DNA of 43,901 nucleotides from Candidatus Uhrbacteria bacterium (GCA_903843045.1 CAIMOJ010000004.1:1-43901), one strand, 5' to 3'; positions 22,765 through 31,045 are shown, counted from the stretch's first letter. The notes: a model not told the origin generated them from the sequence alone. Made by a program: numbers and translations.

Positions 22765-23820
22765 TTATCGCATCAATGCGTCGAGAAGGGCGAGCGCGAT
22801 TCCGATCGCGGCGGAGACCATCGAGATGACCCAGAGGCGCATCACGATCTGCGGCTCAAGCCAGCCGGAGGCTTCCAAGTGGTGGTGGAACGGCGCGGAG
22901 AGGAGCAGCTTCTTCTTGAACAGCTTGCGCCAGGAAACCTGGAAGATCACGGACAGCGACTCGAGCACGAACACGATTCCGATCACCGGCAGGAATAGCG
23001 CCGAGTTCGTGAGCATCGCCACGATGCCGAGCGTGACGCCGAGCGACATGGCGCCGGTGTCGCCCATGAAGAACTTGGCGGGATAGATGTTGTGCCAGAG
23101 AAACGCGAGCAGCGCGCCGATGATCACGCCGCAGAACGCCGCGAGGTCGTAGCGGCCCTGGGCGAACGAGATGATCGCGAACGCGCTGAACGATGTGAAC
23201 AGCGTCCCTCCCGCGAGACCGTCGAGGCCGTCGGTCTCGTTTACCGAGAAGGCGGTGGCAACGATGACGAAGATGAAGAACGGAACGTACCAGATGCCCA
23301 CGTGGAAATCGCCCATGAACGGGACGTGCAGCAGGTCCCAGTCCAGCTTGGCCCGGAACCACCAGGCGCCGATCACCGCGATCAGCGTATAGATCGCCAG
23401 CCGGTGGCGGGCCCGGAGACCTCCGCCGTGCGCGCCGAGGCCGCGGATGTTGAAATAGTCGTCGACGAACCCGACGATGGCCGAGGCGACTAGCGCGCCG
23501 AGCGGGAGGAGCGTCTCGGAACGCGAGAGGAAATTCAAGTGCTCGAGAAACGTTCCCGGCGCGGCCTGGGAAAGGACGGACAGTCCAACCGCAAGCAGGA
23601 GGACGGTTCCCCAGATCAGGATTCCTCCCATGGTCGGCGTCCCGGACTTCTTCGCGTGCAGCTTCGCGAACACGGGAGTCTCGGCTCCCGGACGAATGGA
23701 CTTCCCGGCGCGCCAGTGAACGAGCGCCCAAAGCAAGAGCGGCATCCACGCGAAGGCGACGCCGAACGAAAGCGCGGTAAGCAGGAGGACTCGGACGATT
23801 TCTGATGTTTCTAGGGTCAT
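22765..23820 (-). CDS. mraY: Phospho-N-acetylmuramoyl-pentapeptide transferase
   Basis: Makes lipid I from UDP-MurNAc-pentapeptide and undecaprenyl phosphate. 351 aa from ATG at 23820 (MTLETSEIVRVLL), about ten membrane helices. Motifs: 'HAKKSGTPTMGGILI', 'GFVDDYFNI' (catalytic Asp pair), 'NETDGLDGLAGG', 'FMGDTGAMSLG' and 'APFHHHLEASGWLEPQIVMRLW'. The start overlaps the stop of the upstream small membrane-protein gene by 4 nt. murE/F/D are not in this window. Confidence 0.96.
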   Translation of the reverse strand: MTLETSEIVRVLLLTALSFGVAFAWMPLLLWALVHWRAGKSIRPGAETPVFAKLHAKKSGTPTMGGILIWGTVLLLAVGLSVLSQAAPGTFLEHLNFLSRSETLLPLGALVASAIVGFVDDYFNIRGLGAHGGGLRARHRLAIYTLIAVIGAWWFRAKLDWDLLHVPFMGDFHVGIWYVPFFIFVIVATAFSVNETDGLDGLAGGTLFTSFSAFAIISFAQGRYDLAAFCGVIIGALLAFLWHNIYPAKFFMGDTGAMSLGVTLGIVAMLTNSALFLPVIGIVFVLESLSVIFQVSWRKLFKKKLLLSAPFHHHLEASGWLEPQIVMRLWVISMVSAAIGIALALLDALMR

Positions 23821-24185
23821 AGGTTCAGGAGGACGATCAGGACCATCGAGACGAACAGGATCGCCTCGCTGGCGACGGTCGCGACGGCGAAGAAGGTCGA
23901 AAGGACCTTTTCGCGCTTGGATAGGAACGCTTGGAACGCCGTGTTCACGAGCAAGAGCGCCAACCCGATCGCGGGAAGCACGAACACCTGCTGCCACGGG
24001 CCGGACTCGTCGATGCCCATGTACACGTTGTAGTGCAGCGGGATGAACGGAGTCGTGCTGGCGATTGGAAGGATCCTCCACGCCGGAAGCGCGAACGTCA
24101 GCAACAGCAAGACGCCGGAGACAATCGTCGTCCGGCGATATAGCTTGGATGTCTTGAGCAGGTCCTTGAGGTCTTTTCGGAGCAT
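23817..24185 (-). CDS. Three-helix membrane protein upstream of mraY
   Basis: 122 aa from ATG at 24185 (MLRKDLKDLLKTSKLYRR). Three membrane helices (about residues 22-40, 65-85, 95-118) with an extracellular loop 'ASTTPFIPLHYNVYMGIDESGPWQQ'. Not recognised; it is not FtsL-like. A TATAAT -10 (24192-24197, minus strand) sits 6 nt before this ATG, so the mRNA is probably leaderless and starts the mraY-ftsW-murG operon. ATG at 24203 would lie upstream of that transcription start. Confidence 0.65.
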   Translation of the reverse strand: MLRKDLKDLLKTSKLYRRTTIVSGVLLLLTFALPAWRILPIASTTPFIPLHYNVYMGIDESGPWQQVFVLPAIGLALLLVNTAFQAFLSKREKVLSTFFAVATVASEAILFVSMVLIVLLNL

Positions 24186-24192
24186 GCGCACA

Positions 24193-24438
24193 TTATACCG
24201 CATCTTCGTCGTCGACGGATACGACCTCTTTCACGACGTCCGGAAACGCGTCCGTCAGTGCCATCTCGATCCCCATCTTCAGCGTGATCTTCGACATCGG
24301 GCAGCCGCGGCAGGCGCCCTCGAGACGGACGCGGACGACGCCGGTCGCCTCGTCAAAGCTTACCAACTGAATATCCCCGCCATCCATGCGGAGGGCGGGG
24401 CGTACTTGGTTCAGGACCTGTTCGATTCGATCGCGCAT
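24193..24438 (-). CDS. NifU-like C-terminal-domain Fe-S scaffold protein
   Basis: 81 aa, one NifU C-terminal domain: 'VRPALRMDGGDIQLVSFDEATGVVRVRLEGACRGCPMSKITLKMGIE' with cluster-binding C43-x2-C46. It can assemble or carry a [4Fe-4S] cluster. Stand-alone version as in the small NifU/NfuA-like proteins. It lies between rpmA and the mraY operon; no other Fe-S genes are near, though the RecB-like nuclease in this window has a likely Fe-S site. Confidence 0.88.
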   Translation of the reverse strand: MRDRIEQVLNQVRPALRMDGGDIQLVSFDEATGVVRVRLEGACRGCPMSKITLKMGIEMALTDAFPDVVKEVVSVDDEDAV

Positions 24439-24465
24439 AGAAAAGGCTGATGTGGCTGAGAGGTC

Positions 24466-24500
24466 TTAAAAGGCTGAGAAGCTTTTCAGACATCTCAGCC
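24466..24500 (-). terminator. Terminator of rpmA
   Basis: Minus strand: GGCTGAGA / TCTCAGCC 8-bp stem followed by TTTTAAG, just after the rpmA stop. Confidence 0.7.
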
Positions 24501-24511
24501 CTTTATTCCTT

Positions 24512-24796
24512 TTAGGCCTTTACCTCGAACACGTTCGCGTACGTGGCGCGCTTGAGGGCGCCCGTGAAGTTCGTGCGCATCTTCTTGGAAAACTTCACCA
24601 TGCCGTCGATTCCGGCGTAGATGGTGTCGTCCTTCCCCTTCTTCACGCCGGCTCCCGGGTGAATCTTGGTGCCGCGCTGGCGAACGATGATCTGACCGGC
24701 CAACGCGCGGTCGCCATCCGAAATTTTCACGCCAAGGCGCTGACCCTGAGAATCGCGACCAAGGGATGTAGAACCTGCTGCTTTTTTATGTGCCAT
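24512..24796 (-). CDS. rpmA: 50S ribosomal protein L27
   Basis: 94 aa with the L27 signature '[23 protein letters not shown]' and '[36 protein letters not shown]'. The N-terminus begins directly at the mature MAHKK, without the cleavable extension seen in Firmicutes. L27 reaches the peptidyl-transferase centre. The usual partner rplU (L21) is not adjacent. The promoter is TTGACA-N17-TACATT. Confidence 0.96.
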   Translation of the reverse strand: MAHKKAAGSTSLGRDSQGQRLGVKISDGDRALAGQIIVRQRGTKIHPGAGVKKGKDDTIYAGIDGMVKFSKKMRTNFTGALKRATYANVFEVKA

Positions 24797-24852
24797 AATT
24801 GGGTGAAAACTCGAAGCAAGAAGCTCGAAGTTCGAAGAGTAATAACGCCGGA

Positions 24853-24881
24853 AATGTACAGGAAAGGCAGGAATGTGTCAA
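24853..24881 (-). promoter_or_regulatory. Promoter of rpmA
   Basis: Minus strand: -35 TTGACA (24876-24881), 17-bp spacer, -10 TACATT (24853-24858). Confidence 0.65.
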
Positions 24882-24909
24882 ACCTGATGGGGGAAATGGC
24901 AGGTATTTT

Positions 24910-24940
24910 AAAGAAAAAGACCTGGAGAGCGTCCAGGTCT
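24910..24940 (-). terminator. Terminator of the 24947 lipoprotein gene
   Basis: Minus strand: AGACCTGGA / TCCAGGTCT 9-bp stem (24918-24940) followed by TTTTCTTTAAAA, directly after the stop codon. Confidence 0.85.
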
Positions 24941-24946
24941 GGCCGA

Positions 24947-26272
24947 CTACAGGCCGGTGGTGACATACGGCTCGAAGTCGGGAATGCCCTTCGCGGTCAG
25001 CTCGCGCGTGACCGGGAGCATGATGGCGTCGAGCTGCTCCTGCGTGCTCGGAACGACGTGGCGCGGCGCGTCCGGGCCGGACGATCGGGCGCGGTCCGCC
25101 TCCTCGTTCGTCCACAGCGCGTTCCTCCCGACAAACACCGCGTTGCTGAGCGCGACGCCCGCCCGGTCCTTCGGCCCGGCGACCGATTCGACCTTCTCCT
25201 CGATGCACATGACGATCTCCGCGCGGATTGCCTCGGAAGACCCGACGTTCCCGACGCCGAGCTCCGACTGGAGCTTCTTCTGGTCCGTCGCGGACAGCGT
25301 CCCGATTGCGAACGGGTCGGCGTCGGCGACGATCGGCGCAAGGCCGAGGATCGCGCGATAGCCGTTGACCATCGCCTCGTCGGCGACCGTGGGCGACAGC
25401 GCGTCGTTCCACGCCTTCGTGAGCTCCGCGTCGTTGAGCTTGCGCACGCGGACGAGCAGGGCGCCAAGGTCGTGGAGGTTGCAACCCGTCACGACTTCCC
25501 CGACGCCGCCGAAATTTGCCGGCCACGACCGAACGCCCATGAGGTACGCGGCCTTGAGATCCGCGTCGGACTTGACGAGCCGGTACAGATCGAGGGTTCC
25601 GGCCACGGGACCGGCCCAACACCCTTCCCCTCCCTCCACGATCACGGAAGAGGAGGTTTCCCAGTCGACGACGTTCGTTCGTGCCAGCTCCAACGCGCGT
25701 GCCTTGTCCGTCCGTACGAAGAGGAACACGTCCTCCAGCTTCACCGACCAGTTGGAACTTTCCGGGACGGCGTTGTCCACTTCGTCCCCGATCAGGAATG
25801 CCAGCTTCGCGACCGCGGCCCACTCGAGCTCGTCGGCCAGCTTCCTGGAGCACCGTCGCACGGCATCCTTGTCGCCAAGCGACGCGTAGATGCGCCCGGC
25901 CTCGTATTCCTCGCTCTTCGCCTCGAGTGCGGCGGCGTCGGTCCGCGTCTTCTGCGCGGGAGCGTCCCAGACGCGCGCGTCACCAAGCGGCTGCGCGGCG
26001 ACCTTGGCCTTCACCTTGAAGTATGGAAGGTACTTTGCCCGCACCGCGTCCGGATCCGGCAGCGCGGCGTACGCGTCGACCTTCGCGATCGCGTCGGCCT
26101 GCCACGCGGCCACCTCCTCGGGCGAGTCGAGCGACTCGTCGTACGGCAGAAGAACGACGGCTGGCACGAACGGCTTCGGCGCGGCGACGGGCTCGGCGGA
26201 ACGCGGAGGCGCAACGACGACCGGATCCGACTGACAACCGACGAGAACGAACAGAGCGATGAGACGCGACAT
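24947..26272 (-). CDS. Large lipoprotein of unknown function
   Basis: 441 aa from ATG at 26272, with AGGAG at 26281-26285 (minus). MSRLIALFVLVGCQSD is a classical lipoprotein signal (lipobox LVGC), then a Pro/Ala/Val linker. The body is helical and charged ('SPEEVAAWQADAIAKVDAYAALPDPDAVRAKYLPYFKVKAK', 'DWETSSSVIVEGGEGCWAGPVAGTLDLYRLVKSDADLKAAYLMGVRSWPANFGGVGEVVTGCNLHDLGALLVRVRKL'). I recognise no family. Its promoter is divergent from that of the 26431 gene and shares the same 100-bp region. Confidence 0.75.
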   Translation of the reverse strand: MSRLIALFVLVGCQSDPVVVAPPRSAEPVAAPKPFVPAVVLLPYDESLDSPEEVAAWQADAIAKVDAYAALPDPDAVRAKYLPYFKVKAKVAAQPLGDARVWDAPAQKTRTDAAALEAKSEEYEAGRIYASLGDKDAVRRCSRKLADELEWAAVAKLAFLIGDEVDNAVPESSNWSVKLEDVFLFVRTDKARALELARTNVVDWETSSSVIVEGGEGCWAGPVAGTLDLYRLVKSDADLKAAYLMGVRSWPANFGGVGEVVTGCNLHDLGALLVRVRKLNDAELTKAWNDALSPTVADEAMVNGYRAILGLAPIVADADPFAIGTLSATDQKKLQSELGVGNVGSSEAIRAEIVMCIEEKVESVAGPKDRAGVALSNAVFVGRNALWTNEEADRARSSGPDAPRHVVPSTQEQLDAIMLPVTRELTAKGIPDFEPYVTTGL

Positions 26273-26331
26273 GCGCTTACTCCTGGAGAATCGTTGATTT
26301 TCCCGGCGCGGATCTTCCACGCCAAGCGGCC

Positions 26332-26397
26332 AAGATACTCATTTTCTGAGGAAATGTCAATGATCGCGTTGACATTTGTCATTTTTCCTGCTATCCT
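26332..26397. promoter_or_regulatory. Divergent promoter pair (24947 lipoprotein and 26431 gene)
   Basis: Minus: -35 TTGACA (26355-26360), 17-bp spacer, -10 TATCTT (26332-26337). Plus: -35 TTGACA (26369-26374), 17-bp spacer, -10 TATCCT (26392-26397). The two -35 elements form the palindrome TGTCAA-N8-TTGACA, so one regulator bound between them could affect both directions. Confidence 0.7.
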
Positions 26398-26430
26398 CCT
26401 CCCTTCTCACCACAACAAGGAGGTGCTGAG

Positions 26431-26917
26431 ATGATCCTGGAACCTTCGGCCGCGGACGCGGTCAAAGCGGCGATCGACGCGGAATACCGGCTCTGGCGAC
26501 AGATCGGGATCTCGTGCATTCCTTCCGAATCCACGGAGACGCCGCCGATCATCCTGATCGTGCTCGATGGCGTCGTCCACGCCGTGGCGGCGGGATCGAA
26601 CAACGCGGTGTTTCGGCGGAGGACACCTGGCCCTGGCCCACATGTGGGTGCCGGACCGAACCGGATGCGCGATCATCGGGCACGAGAGCCTGCTCGAGGC
26701 GACCGGCGTCCGCGAACTCCCCGGCTTCGTGCACTTCCACCGCCTCGGGCGCTTCCAGTGCACGACGGACGAAAGCCCCGAGATGGAGGCGCGGATCTAC
26801 TTCCGCGATCACCAGCCGGAATACTGCGCGTTCTTCGCAGTCACGTTCCGACGTGACCCGAGCGAGACCCGCTTCCCCTGGCGCGCCTTCCGCCGCAACC
26901 TGCCGGCCTCGACCTGA
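26431..26917 (+). pseudogene. Frameshifted gene, possible JAB/JAMM-like protein
   Basis: Promoter, AAGGAGGTG site (26417-26425) and ATG at 26431 are all strong, but the frame degenerates after residue 61 ('AGSNNAVF'). Skipping C26614 restores a natural continuation ('GGGHLALAHMWVPDRTGCAIIGHESLLEATGV...') to the stop at 26915-26917, about 161 aa, right at a terminator. The second half has 'GFVHFHRLGRFQCTTDES', resembling a JAMM HxH...S..D motif with substitutions (Cys/Thr for Ser, or Glu for Asp). No upstream JAMM Glu is certain. Either a sequence error, a real mutation, or +1 frameshifting at TTT-C. The JAB assignment is tentative. Confidence 0.6.
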
Positions 26918-26930
26918 GGCCGGCATTTTT
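26902..26930 (+). terminator. Terminator of the 26431 gene
   Basis: GCCGGCCTC / GAGGCCGGC 9-bp stem overlapping the stop codon, followed by ATTTTTG. Confidence 0.85.
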
Positions 26931-26953
26931 GTCGGGTCGCACGCGATCGATGG

Positions 26954-26982
26954 TTGACACTTTGGCCAGGATCCAGTAGTTT
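26954..26982 (+). promoter_or_regulatory. Promoter of the 27022 gene
   Basis: -35 TTGACA (26954-26959), 17-bp spacer, -10 TAGTTT (26977-26982); GGGAGA at 27010-27015 before ATG 27022. Confidence 0.6.
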
Positions 26983-27021
26983 GCCAGCTGGTTCTCCACC
27001 GAGAACTACGGGAGACATCCG

Positions 27022-27582
27022 ATGTCGAATCTCCATAATACCACCGTCAGCCAGCTCCTCGTCGCTCTTCGGGAACGCGTTCCCGAACTCACCGCGGAAC
27101 AAATCGCCAGGCAGACGGGCTTCGAGCCCAAGCAGATCCTGGAGATGCTCGATGGAAAGCCGCCAGCAAGAGCCCAGGGGAAAAAGACTACGTCGAAAGC
27201 CCGTGGCTACGTCTATGCCAAGAACGACGAGCGATACCTGAAGCTTGGTGCCTTGCTCGTCGAGTACGGTCAGGGACTCGTCGAGAACGCGGAGAGTTTC
27301 CGCGACCTGGTCTACGCCGAGCAGGGTGGAAGCGCCAACACCCGGGCTGCCGCGCCAAGCCTCCCGATCGGTCCCGGCTGGCTGGTGGCGGACGACGACG
27401 AGCTCGACGGTACGATCCGGTTCGCCCTGAGCGACGAACTCCGGCGGTGCGAATCCCGCGCAGAATCGATTCGTCACGCGCAGAAAGTTCTTCGCGGAAA
27501 GTCCGCAGACGACGTCAACGGCTCGACCGACCCCGAGGTCATCCGCGCCGCCGTCCTCGGGAGGGCATTCGCCAAGAACTGA
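27022..27582 (+). CDS. Protein of unknown function with helix-turn-helix-like N-terminus
   Basis: 186 aa, soluble. Residues about 8-45 ('SQLLVALRERVPELTAEQIARQTGFEPKQILEMLDG') read as a small helical DNA-binding-like domain, followed by a Lys/Ala linker and a helical body ('LKLGALLVEYGQGLVENAESFRDLVYAEQ'). I recognise no family; the HTH reading is inference from pattern. Own promoter, ribosome-binding site and terminator. Confidence 0.65.
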   Translation: MSNLHNTTVSQLLVALRERVPELTAEQIARQTGFEPKQILEMLDGKPPARAQGKKTTSKARGYVYAKNDERYLKLGALLVEYGQGLVENAESFRDLVYAEQGGSANTRAAAPSLPIGPGWLVADDDELDGTIRFALSDELRRCESRAESIRHAQKVLRGKSADDVNGSTDPEVIRAAVLGRAFAKN

Positions 27583-27608
27583 ACGACGCGCGGACCACAG
27601 CAACCTTC

Positions 27609-27640
27609 GCCGGGACGTTTCGACACGTCCTGGCTTTTAT
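27609..27640 (+). terminator. Terminator of the 27022 gene
   Basis: GCCGGGACGT / ACGTCCTGGC (one G-U) with a 6-nt loop, then TTTTATTTTT. Confidence 0.8.
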
Positions 27641-27669
27641 TTTTCCATGGCCTTGTCCCAATGATCGTC

Positions 27670-27719
27670 GGAAAAATAAAACGACCCCCGCTCCGACGCA
27701 ACGTCGGAGCGGGGGTCGT
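27670..27719 (-). terminator. Terminator of rlmI
   Basis: Perfect 18-bp stem (27681-27698 with 27702-27719, loop CAA), followed on the minus strand by TTTATTTTTCC. Unusually strong and convergent with the preceding plus-strand terminator. Confidence 0.92.
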
Positions 27720-27735
27720 CAATGTTTACAATCGT

Positions 27736-28956
27736 TTACGCGACCTCCTCGACGACGACCTTCTCGGGCATCTTCACGCGGGTCACGCGGCAGACGAAGC
27801 TCTTCAGGTAGATCGACTCCGGGAAGTAGACGCTCTGCGGATGGTCGGCGGCCTGGCGGATCACCGCGAGGATCTCGAGGCGAATTCCGGCCTGGACCGA
27901 GGCGCGGCGGAGGATGAACGCGAGGTCCTCTTCCGGCAGGAAGTGCGAGCAGCTGGAGGTGATGAACAGGCCGCCGTCGGCGACGAGGCGCATCGCGGCG
28001 CGGTTGAGGAAGTGGTAGGCCTTCTTGCCTTCCTCGGCGTCGCGGCCGGCCTTGATGAGCGCCGGCGGGTCGATGATGACCGCGTCGTAGCGAGAGTCCT
28101 TGTTGACGTTCAGGAAATCGAACGCGTCGGTGTCCTGGACGGTGAACTTGTCCGCGTCGATGCCGTTCATCTCGGCGTGGCGGGCGCATCCGGCGAGGGC
28201 GGCCTCGGAGCCGTCCACGTTGTGCACGCGGTCGGCGCCCGACTTCATGGCGGCGATTCCGGCGGCGCCGGTGTACGAGAACATGTTCAACACGCTTCCC
28301 TTCACGCCGTGCTCGAGGATCCACTTGCGCAGGTCCTTCTGGTCGAGGAAGAATCCGGTCTTCTGCCCGAACGCCACGTCGGCCGTGAACTTCAGGCCGT
28401 TCTCCGTGAACGGAACCGGCTCCGGGTCCGTGCCGTAGCGAAGCGCGCTCACCGGCCCGAGGTTGTCCTCCTTGCGCACCGGCAGGTCGCTGCGCTCGAC
28501 GATCGCGCTCGGCTCGTACACCTCGACGAGAGCCGCGACCACGTCGTCGCGCAGGTTCTCAAGTCCCGCGGTCGCGATCTGCATCACGAGCACGTTCTCA
28601 TACTTGTCGACGACGAGTCCCGGAACGCCGTCGGCCTCGCCGAACAGCACGCGATACGCGGTCGTGTTCGCCGGAACGGTGATCGCGCGCGACGCCTGCG
28701 CCGCGCGGATTTTCTCGACGAACCAGGCCTTGTCGATCACGGCCTCCTTGAACTCAAAGAGGCGAACGCGGATCGAGCTCGACTTCGAGTACGTCCCGGT
28801 CCCGATGATCTGCCCCTTGCGATCGGAAACGTGCACGAGTCCGCCGTGCTCCACGTCGTCCGGAACCACCGCCACCGCCCCCGAAAACACCCACGGGTGC
28901 CAGAATCCGATTGCCGCCTCCTTGCCTGGAACGAGCTGAACGATTGGGTAGGACAT
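27736..28956 (-). CDS. rlmI: 23S rRNA (cytosine-C5)-methyltransferase, RlmI family
   Basis: SAM-dependent m5C methyltransferase. 406 aa: N-terminal PUA domain ('AIGFWHPWVFSGAVAVVPDDVEHGGLVHVSDRKGQIIGTGTYS'), an EEHEE-like middle domain ('YRVLFGEADGVPGLVVDKYENVLVMQI') and a C-terminal Rossmann methyltransferase ('GQKTGFFLDQKDLRKWI', 'LNMFSYTGAAGIAAMKSGADRVHNVDGSEAAL', 'DAVIIDPPALIK', 'GGLFITSSCSHFL' with the catalytic Cys). Length and domains match RlmI/YccW. The promoter is TTGACA-N17-GAATAT. Confidence 0.9.
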   Translation of the reverse strand: MSYPIVQLVPGKEAAIGFWHPWVFSGAVAVVPDDVEHGGLVHVSDRKGQIIGTGTYSKSSSIRVRLFEFKEAVIDKAWFVEKIRAAQASRAITVPANTTAYRVLFGEADGVPGLVVDKYENVLVMQIATAGLENLRDDVVAALVEVYEPSAIVERSDLPVRKEDNLGPVSALRYGTDPEPVPFTENGLKFTADVAFGQKTGFFLDQKDLRKWILEHGVKGSVLNMFSYTGAAGIAAMKSGADRVHNVDGSEAALAGCARHAEMNGIDADKFTVQDTDAFDFLNVNKDSRYDAVIIDPPALIKAGRDAEEGKKAYHFLNRAAMRLVADGGLFITSSCSHFLPEEDLAFILRRASVQAGIRLEILAVIRQAADHPQSVYFPESIYLKSFVCRVTRVKMPEKVVVEEVA

Positions 28957-28991
28957 ATGCGCTATATAACAAATGCGTTAATAATGGTCGG

Positions 28992-29020
28992 ATATTCGCA
29001 AATTCCCGACCGTTTGTCAA
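28992..29020 (-). promoter_or_regulatory. Promoter of rlmI
   Basis: Minus strand: -35 TTGACA (29015-29020), 17-bp spacer, -10 GAATAT (28992-28997). Confidence 0.5.
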
Positions 29021-29034
29021 GCCTTCGCCCCAGG

Positions 29035-29397
29035 TTACGTTCCCGGCTTGTACCTGGTCAGCGGATCCTCCTGCGTCCGTCGGTGCAGCTCGGATGCAAG
29101 CGGGTAAAACTCCTCCGCTGTCTTCATGCGGGAAAACGCGCTCGCCTCCTCGTCCGTCATCTTTGAGCGAGCCGAATCGACCCAGCGCTGCTGAGCAACC
29201 GTCAGGTTCTTTGCCTCGCCAAACATCAGCGCTCCCAGGGTATTCTCAAGCTTCTTGATCCGCTGCCGCGCGTCGAGGATTGCCTGGTCTCTCATCGCCG
29301 CCGCGTCAGGACTGCTTTTTCCCGGAGGAACGGACTCTTTCTGTCCGCCGAACCTTCCCATGATGGCGCCCATGGTTTCCGAAGAAGGGTGTCGCAT
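29035..29397 (-). CDS. Small helical protein downstream of pyrG
   Basis: Up to 120 aa; ATG at 29397, 29373 or 29361 are all possible and none has a strong ribosome-binding site. The middle is a predicted coiled coil ('AAAMRDQAILDARQRIKKLENTLGALMFGEAKNL'), followed by 'VAQQRWVDSARSKMTDEEASAFSRMKTAEEFYPLASELHRRTQEDP'. No membrane segment. Not recognised. It starts 11 nt after the pyrG stop and is probably co-transcribed. Confidence 0.55.
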   Translation of the reverse strand: MRHPSSETMGAIMGRFGGQKESVPPGKSSPDAAAMRDQAILDARQRIKKLENTLGALMFGEAKNLTVAQQRWVDSARSKMTDEEASAFSRMKTAEEFYPLASELHRRTQEDPLTRYKPGT

Positions 29398-29408
29398 ACG
29401 CGTGATGA

Positions 29409-31016
29409 TTACGACTTAACCGCCGCCTTCGCGAAGGCGAGAAACAACGGATGCGGCTTCAACGGGGACGACTGGAATTCGGGGTGGAACTGGACGCCGA
29501 CGAAGAACGGGTGGTCCTTCAGCTCGACGATCTCGACGAGTTTTCCGTCCGGCGTCGTGCCCGCGACGACGAGGCCGGCGGCGACGAGCTGGTCGCGATA
29601 GGCGTTGTTGAACTCGTAACGGTGGCGGTGGCGCTCGGAGACGATCTCGGCGCCGTACGCCTTGCGGCTGTGCGTCCCGGCGGCGACCTTGCAGTCCCAC
29701 GAGCCGAGGCGCATCGACGCGCCATAGTCCTTCTTGAGCATCTTCTTTTCCTGGTCGGGCATCACGTGGATGACCGGATGCTTCGCCTTCGCGTCGATCT
29801 CGGTCGTGTTCGCGCCCTTCAGCCCGACGACGTTCCTTGCGAACTCGACGCACGCCAGCTGCATCCCGTAGCACAGGCCGTAGTACGGAACCTTGTTCTC
29901 GCGCGCGAACCCGATCGCCGCGATGATCCCCTCGATGCCACGGCTGCCGAATCCGCCCGGGACGACGATCCCGTCGAACCCCTTGAGACAGTCCGTCCCG
30001 TTCTTCTCAATCTCCATCGCGTCGATCCAGGTCAGCGCCGGCTTGCGGCCCACGGCCCAGCACGCGTGCTTGATCGACTCGATCACCGAGATGTACACGT
30101 CGGACAGCACGAACCCGCCGGTCGTGAAATACTTCCCGACGACCGCGATCTTCAAATCGTCCGTCGGCTTCTTGATCTTCGCCACGAGATCCTTCCACGG
30201 CTTCATGTTCGACGGCTTGGCCTTCAATCCCAATTTCTTGACAACCATGTCGCCGAGCTTCTGATCCTCGAGGATCAACGGGATCTCGTAGATGGACCCG
30301 ACGTTCGGATTCGAGATGACCGCCTCCTTCTCGACGTTGCAGAACAGCGCGATGCGCTCCTTGCGGCGGTCGTCCATCGGCTCCTCGCTTCGGCCGACCA
30401 CGAAGTCGGGCTGGATTCCCATGGAGTTCAGCATCCGGACGCTCTGCTGCACCGGCTTGGTCTTCATCTCGCCCAGGTTGCCCGGGACCGGAAGATAGGC
30501 GACGTGAATCTGCACGACGTTCTTCGGCTCGCGCATCTTGAGGATACGAGTGGCCTCGAAGAAGATCCCGTTCTGGTACTCGCCGACCGTCCCGCCAAGC
30601 TCGACGATGACGACGTCCGATCCCTTCACGGCCGCCTTGAAGCGCCGAATGATCTCGTCCGTCAGGTGCGGAATTGCCTCCACGTCCTCGCCCTCGTACT
30701 CGAACGCGCGCTCCTTTCGGATGACCTCGGCGTAGACCTGGCCAGTGGTCATGTAGTTGACGCGGTGGAGCGGGCGGCCGAGGAAGCGCTCGTAGTTGCC
30801 AAGGTCCTGGTCGCTCTCGAGCCCGTCCTCGGTCACGAACACCTCGCCGTGCTCCGACGGGCGGATGGTTCCCGCGTCGATGTTCAGGTACATGTCCACC
30901 TTCATGGCGGCCACGGAAAAGCCCTTCGACTGCAGAATGGCACCGAGCGACGCCGTGGTAATTCCCTTCCCGAGACCCGAGATGACGCCGCCCGAAACGA
31001 AGATGTACTTTGGCAT
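29409..31016 (-). CDS. pyrG: CTP synthase
   Basis: Makes CTP from UTP, ATP and glutamine. 535 aa. Synthase domain: 'MPKYIFVSGGVISGLGKGITTASLGAILQ', 'MKVDMYLNIDAGTIRPSEHGEVFVTEDGLESDQDLGNYERF', 'VIVELGGTVGEYQ'. Glutaminase domain: 'GFGSRGIEGIIAAIGFARE', nucleophile in 'GLCYGMQLACVEFAR', and 'GVQFHPEF'. Compared with the family consensus, the MKxDPYxNxDPGTM segment reads MKVDMYLNIDAGTI (both prolines lost) and GICLGMQ reads GLCYGMQ; the catalytic residues are kept. 29 nt downstream of rplI with a terminator between. Confidence 0.97.
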   Translation of the reverse strand: MPKYIFVSGGVISGLGKGITTASLGAILQSKGFSVAAMKVDMYLNIDAGTIRPSEHGEVFVTEDGLESDQDLGNYERFLGRPLHRVNYMTTGQVYAEVIRKERAFEYEGEDVEAIPHLTDEIIRRFKAAVKGSDVVIVELGGTVGEYQNGIFFEATRILKMREPKNVVQIHVAYLPVPGNLGEMKTKPVQQSVRMLNSMGIQPDFVVGRSEEPMDDRRKERIALFCNVEKEAVISNPNVGSIYEIPLILEDQKLGDMVVKKLGLKAKPSNMKPWKDLVAKIKKPTDDLKIAVVGKYFTTGGFVLSDVYISVIESIKHACWAVGRKPALTWIDAMEIEKNGTDCLKGFDGIVVPGGFGSRGIEGIIAAIGFARENKVPYYGLCYGMQLACVEFARNVVGLKGANTTEIDAKAKHPVIHVMPDQEKKMLKKDYGASMRLGSWDCKVAAGTHSRKAYGAEIVSERHRHRYEFNNAYRDQLVAAGLVVAGTTPDGKLVEIVELKDHPFFVGVQFHPEFQSSPLKPHPLFLAFAKAAVKS

Positions 31017-31021
31017 AAAAC

Positions 31022-31044
31022 GAAAACTGGAGACGAAGCTCCAG
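31022..31044 (-). terminator. Terminator of rplI
   Basis: Minus strand: CTGGAG / CTCCAG 6-bp stem (31027-31044) followed by TTTTCGTTTT; it lies in the 29-nt rplI-pyrG gap. Confidence 0.6.
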
Positions 31045-31045
31045 G

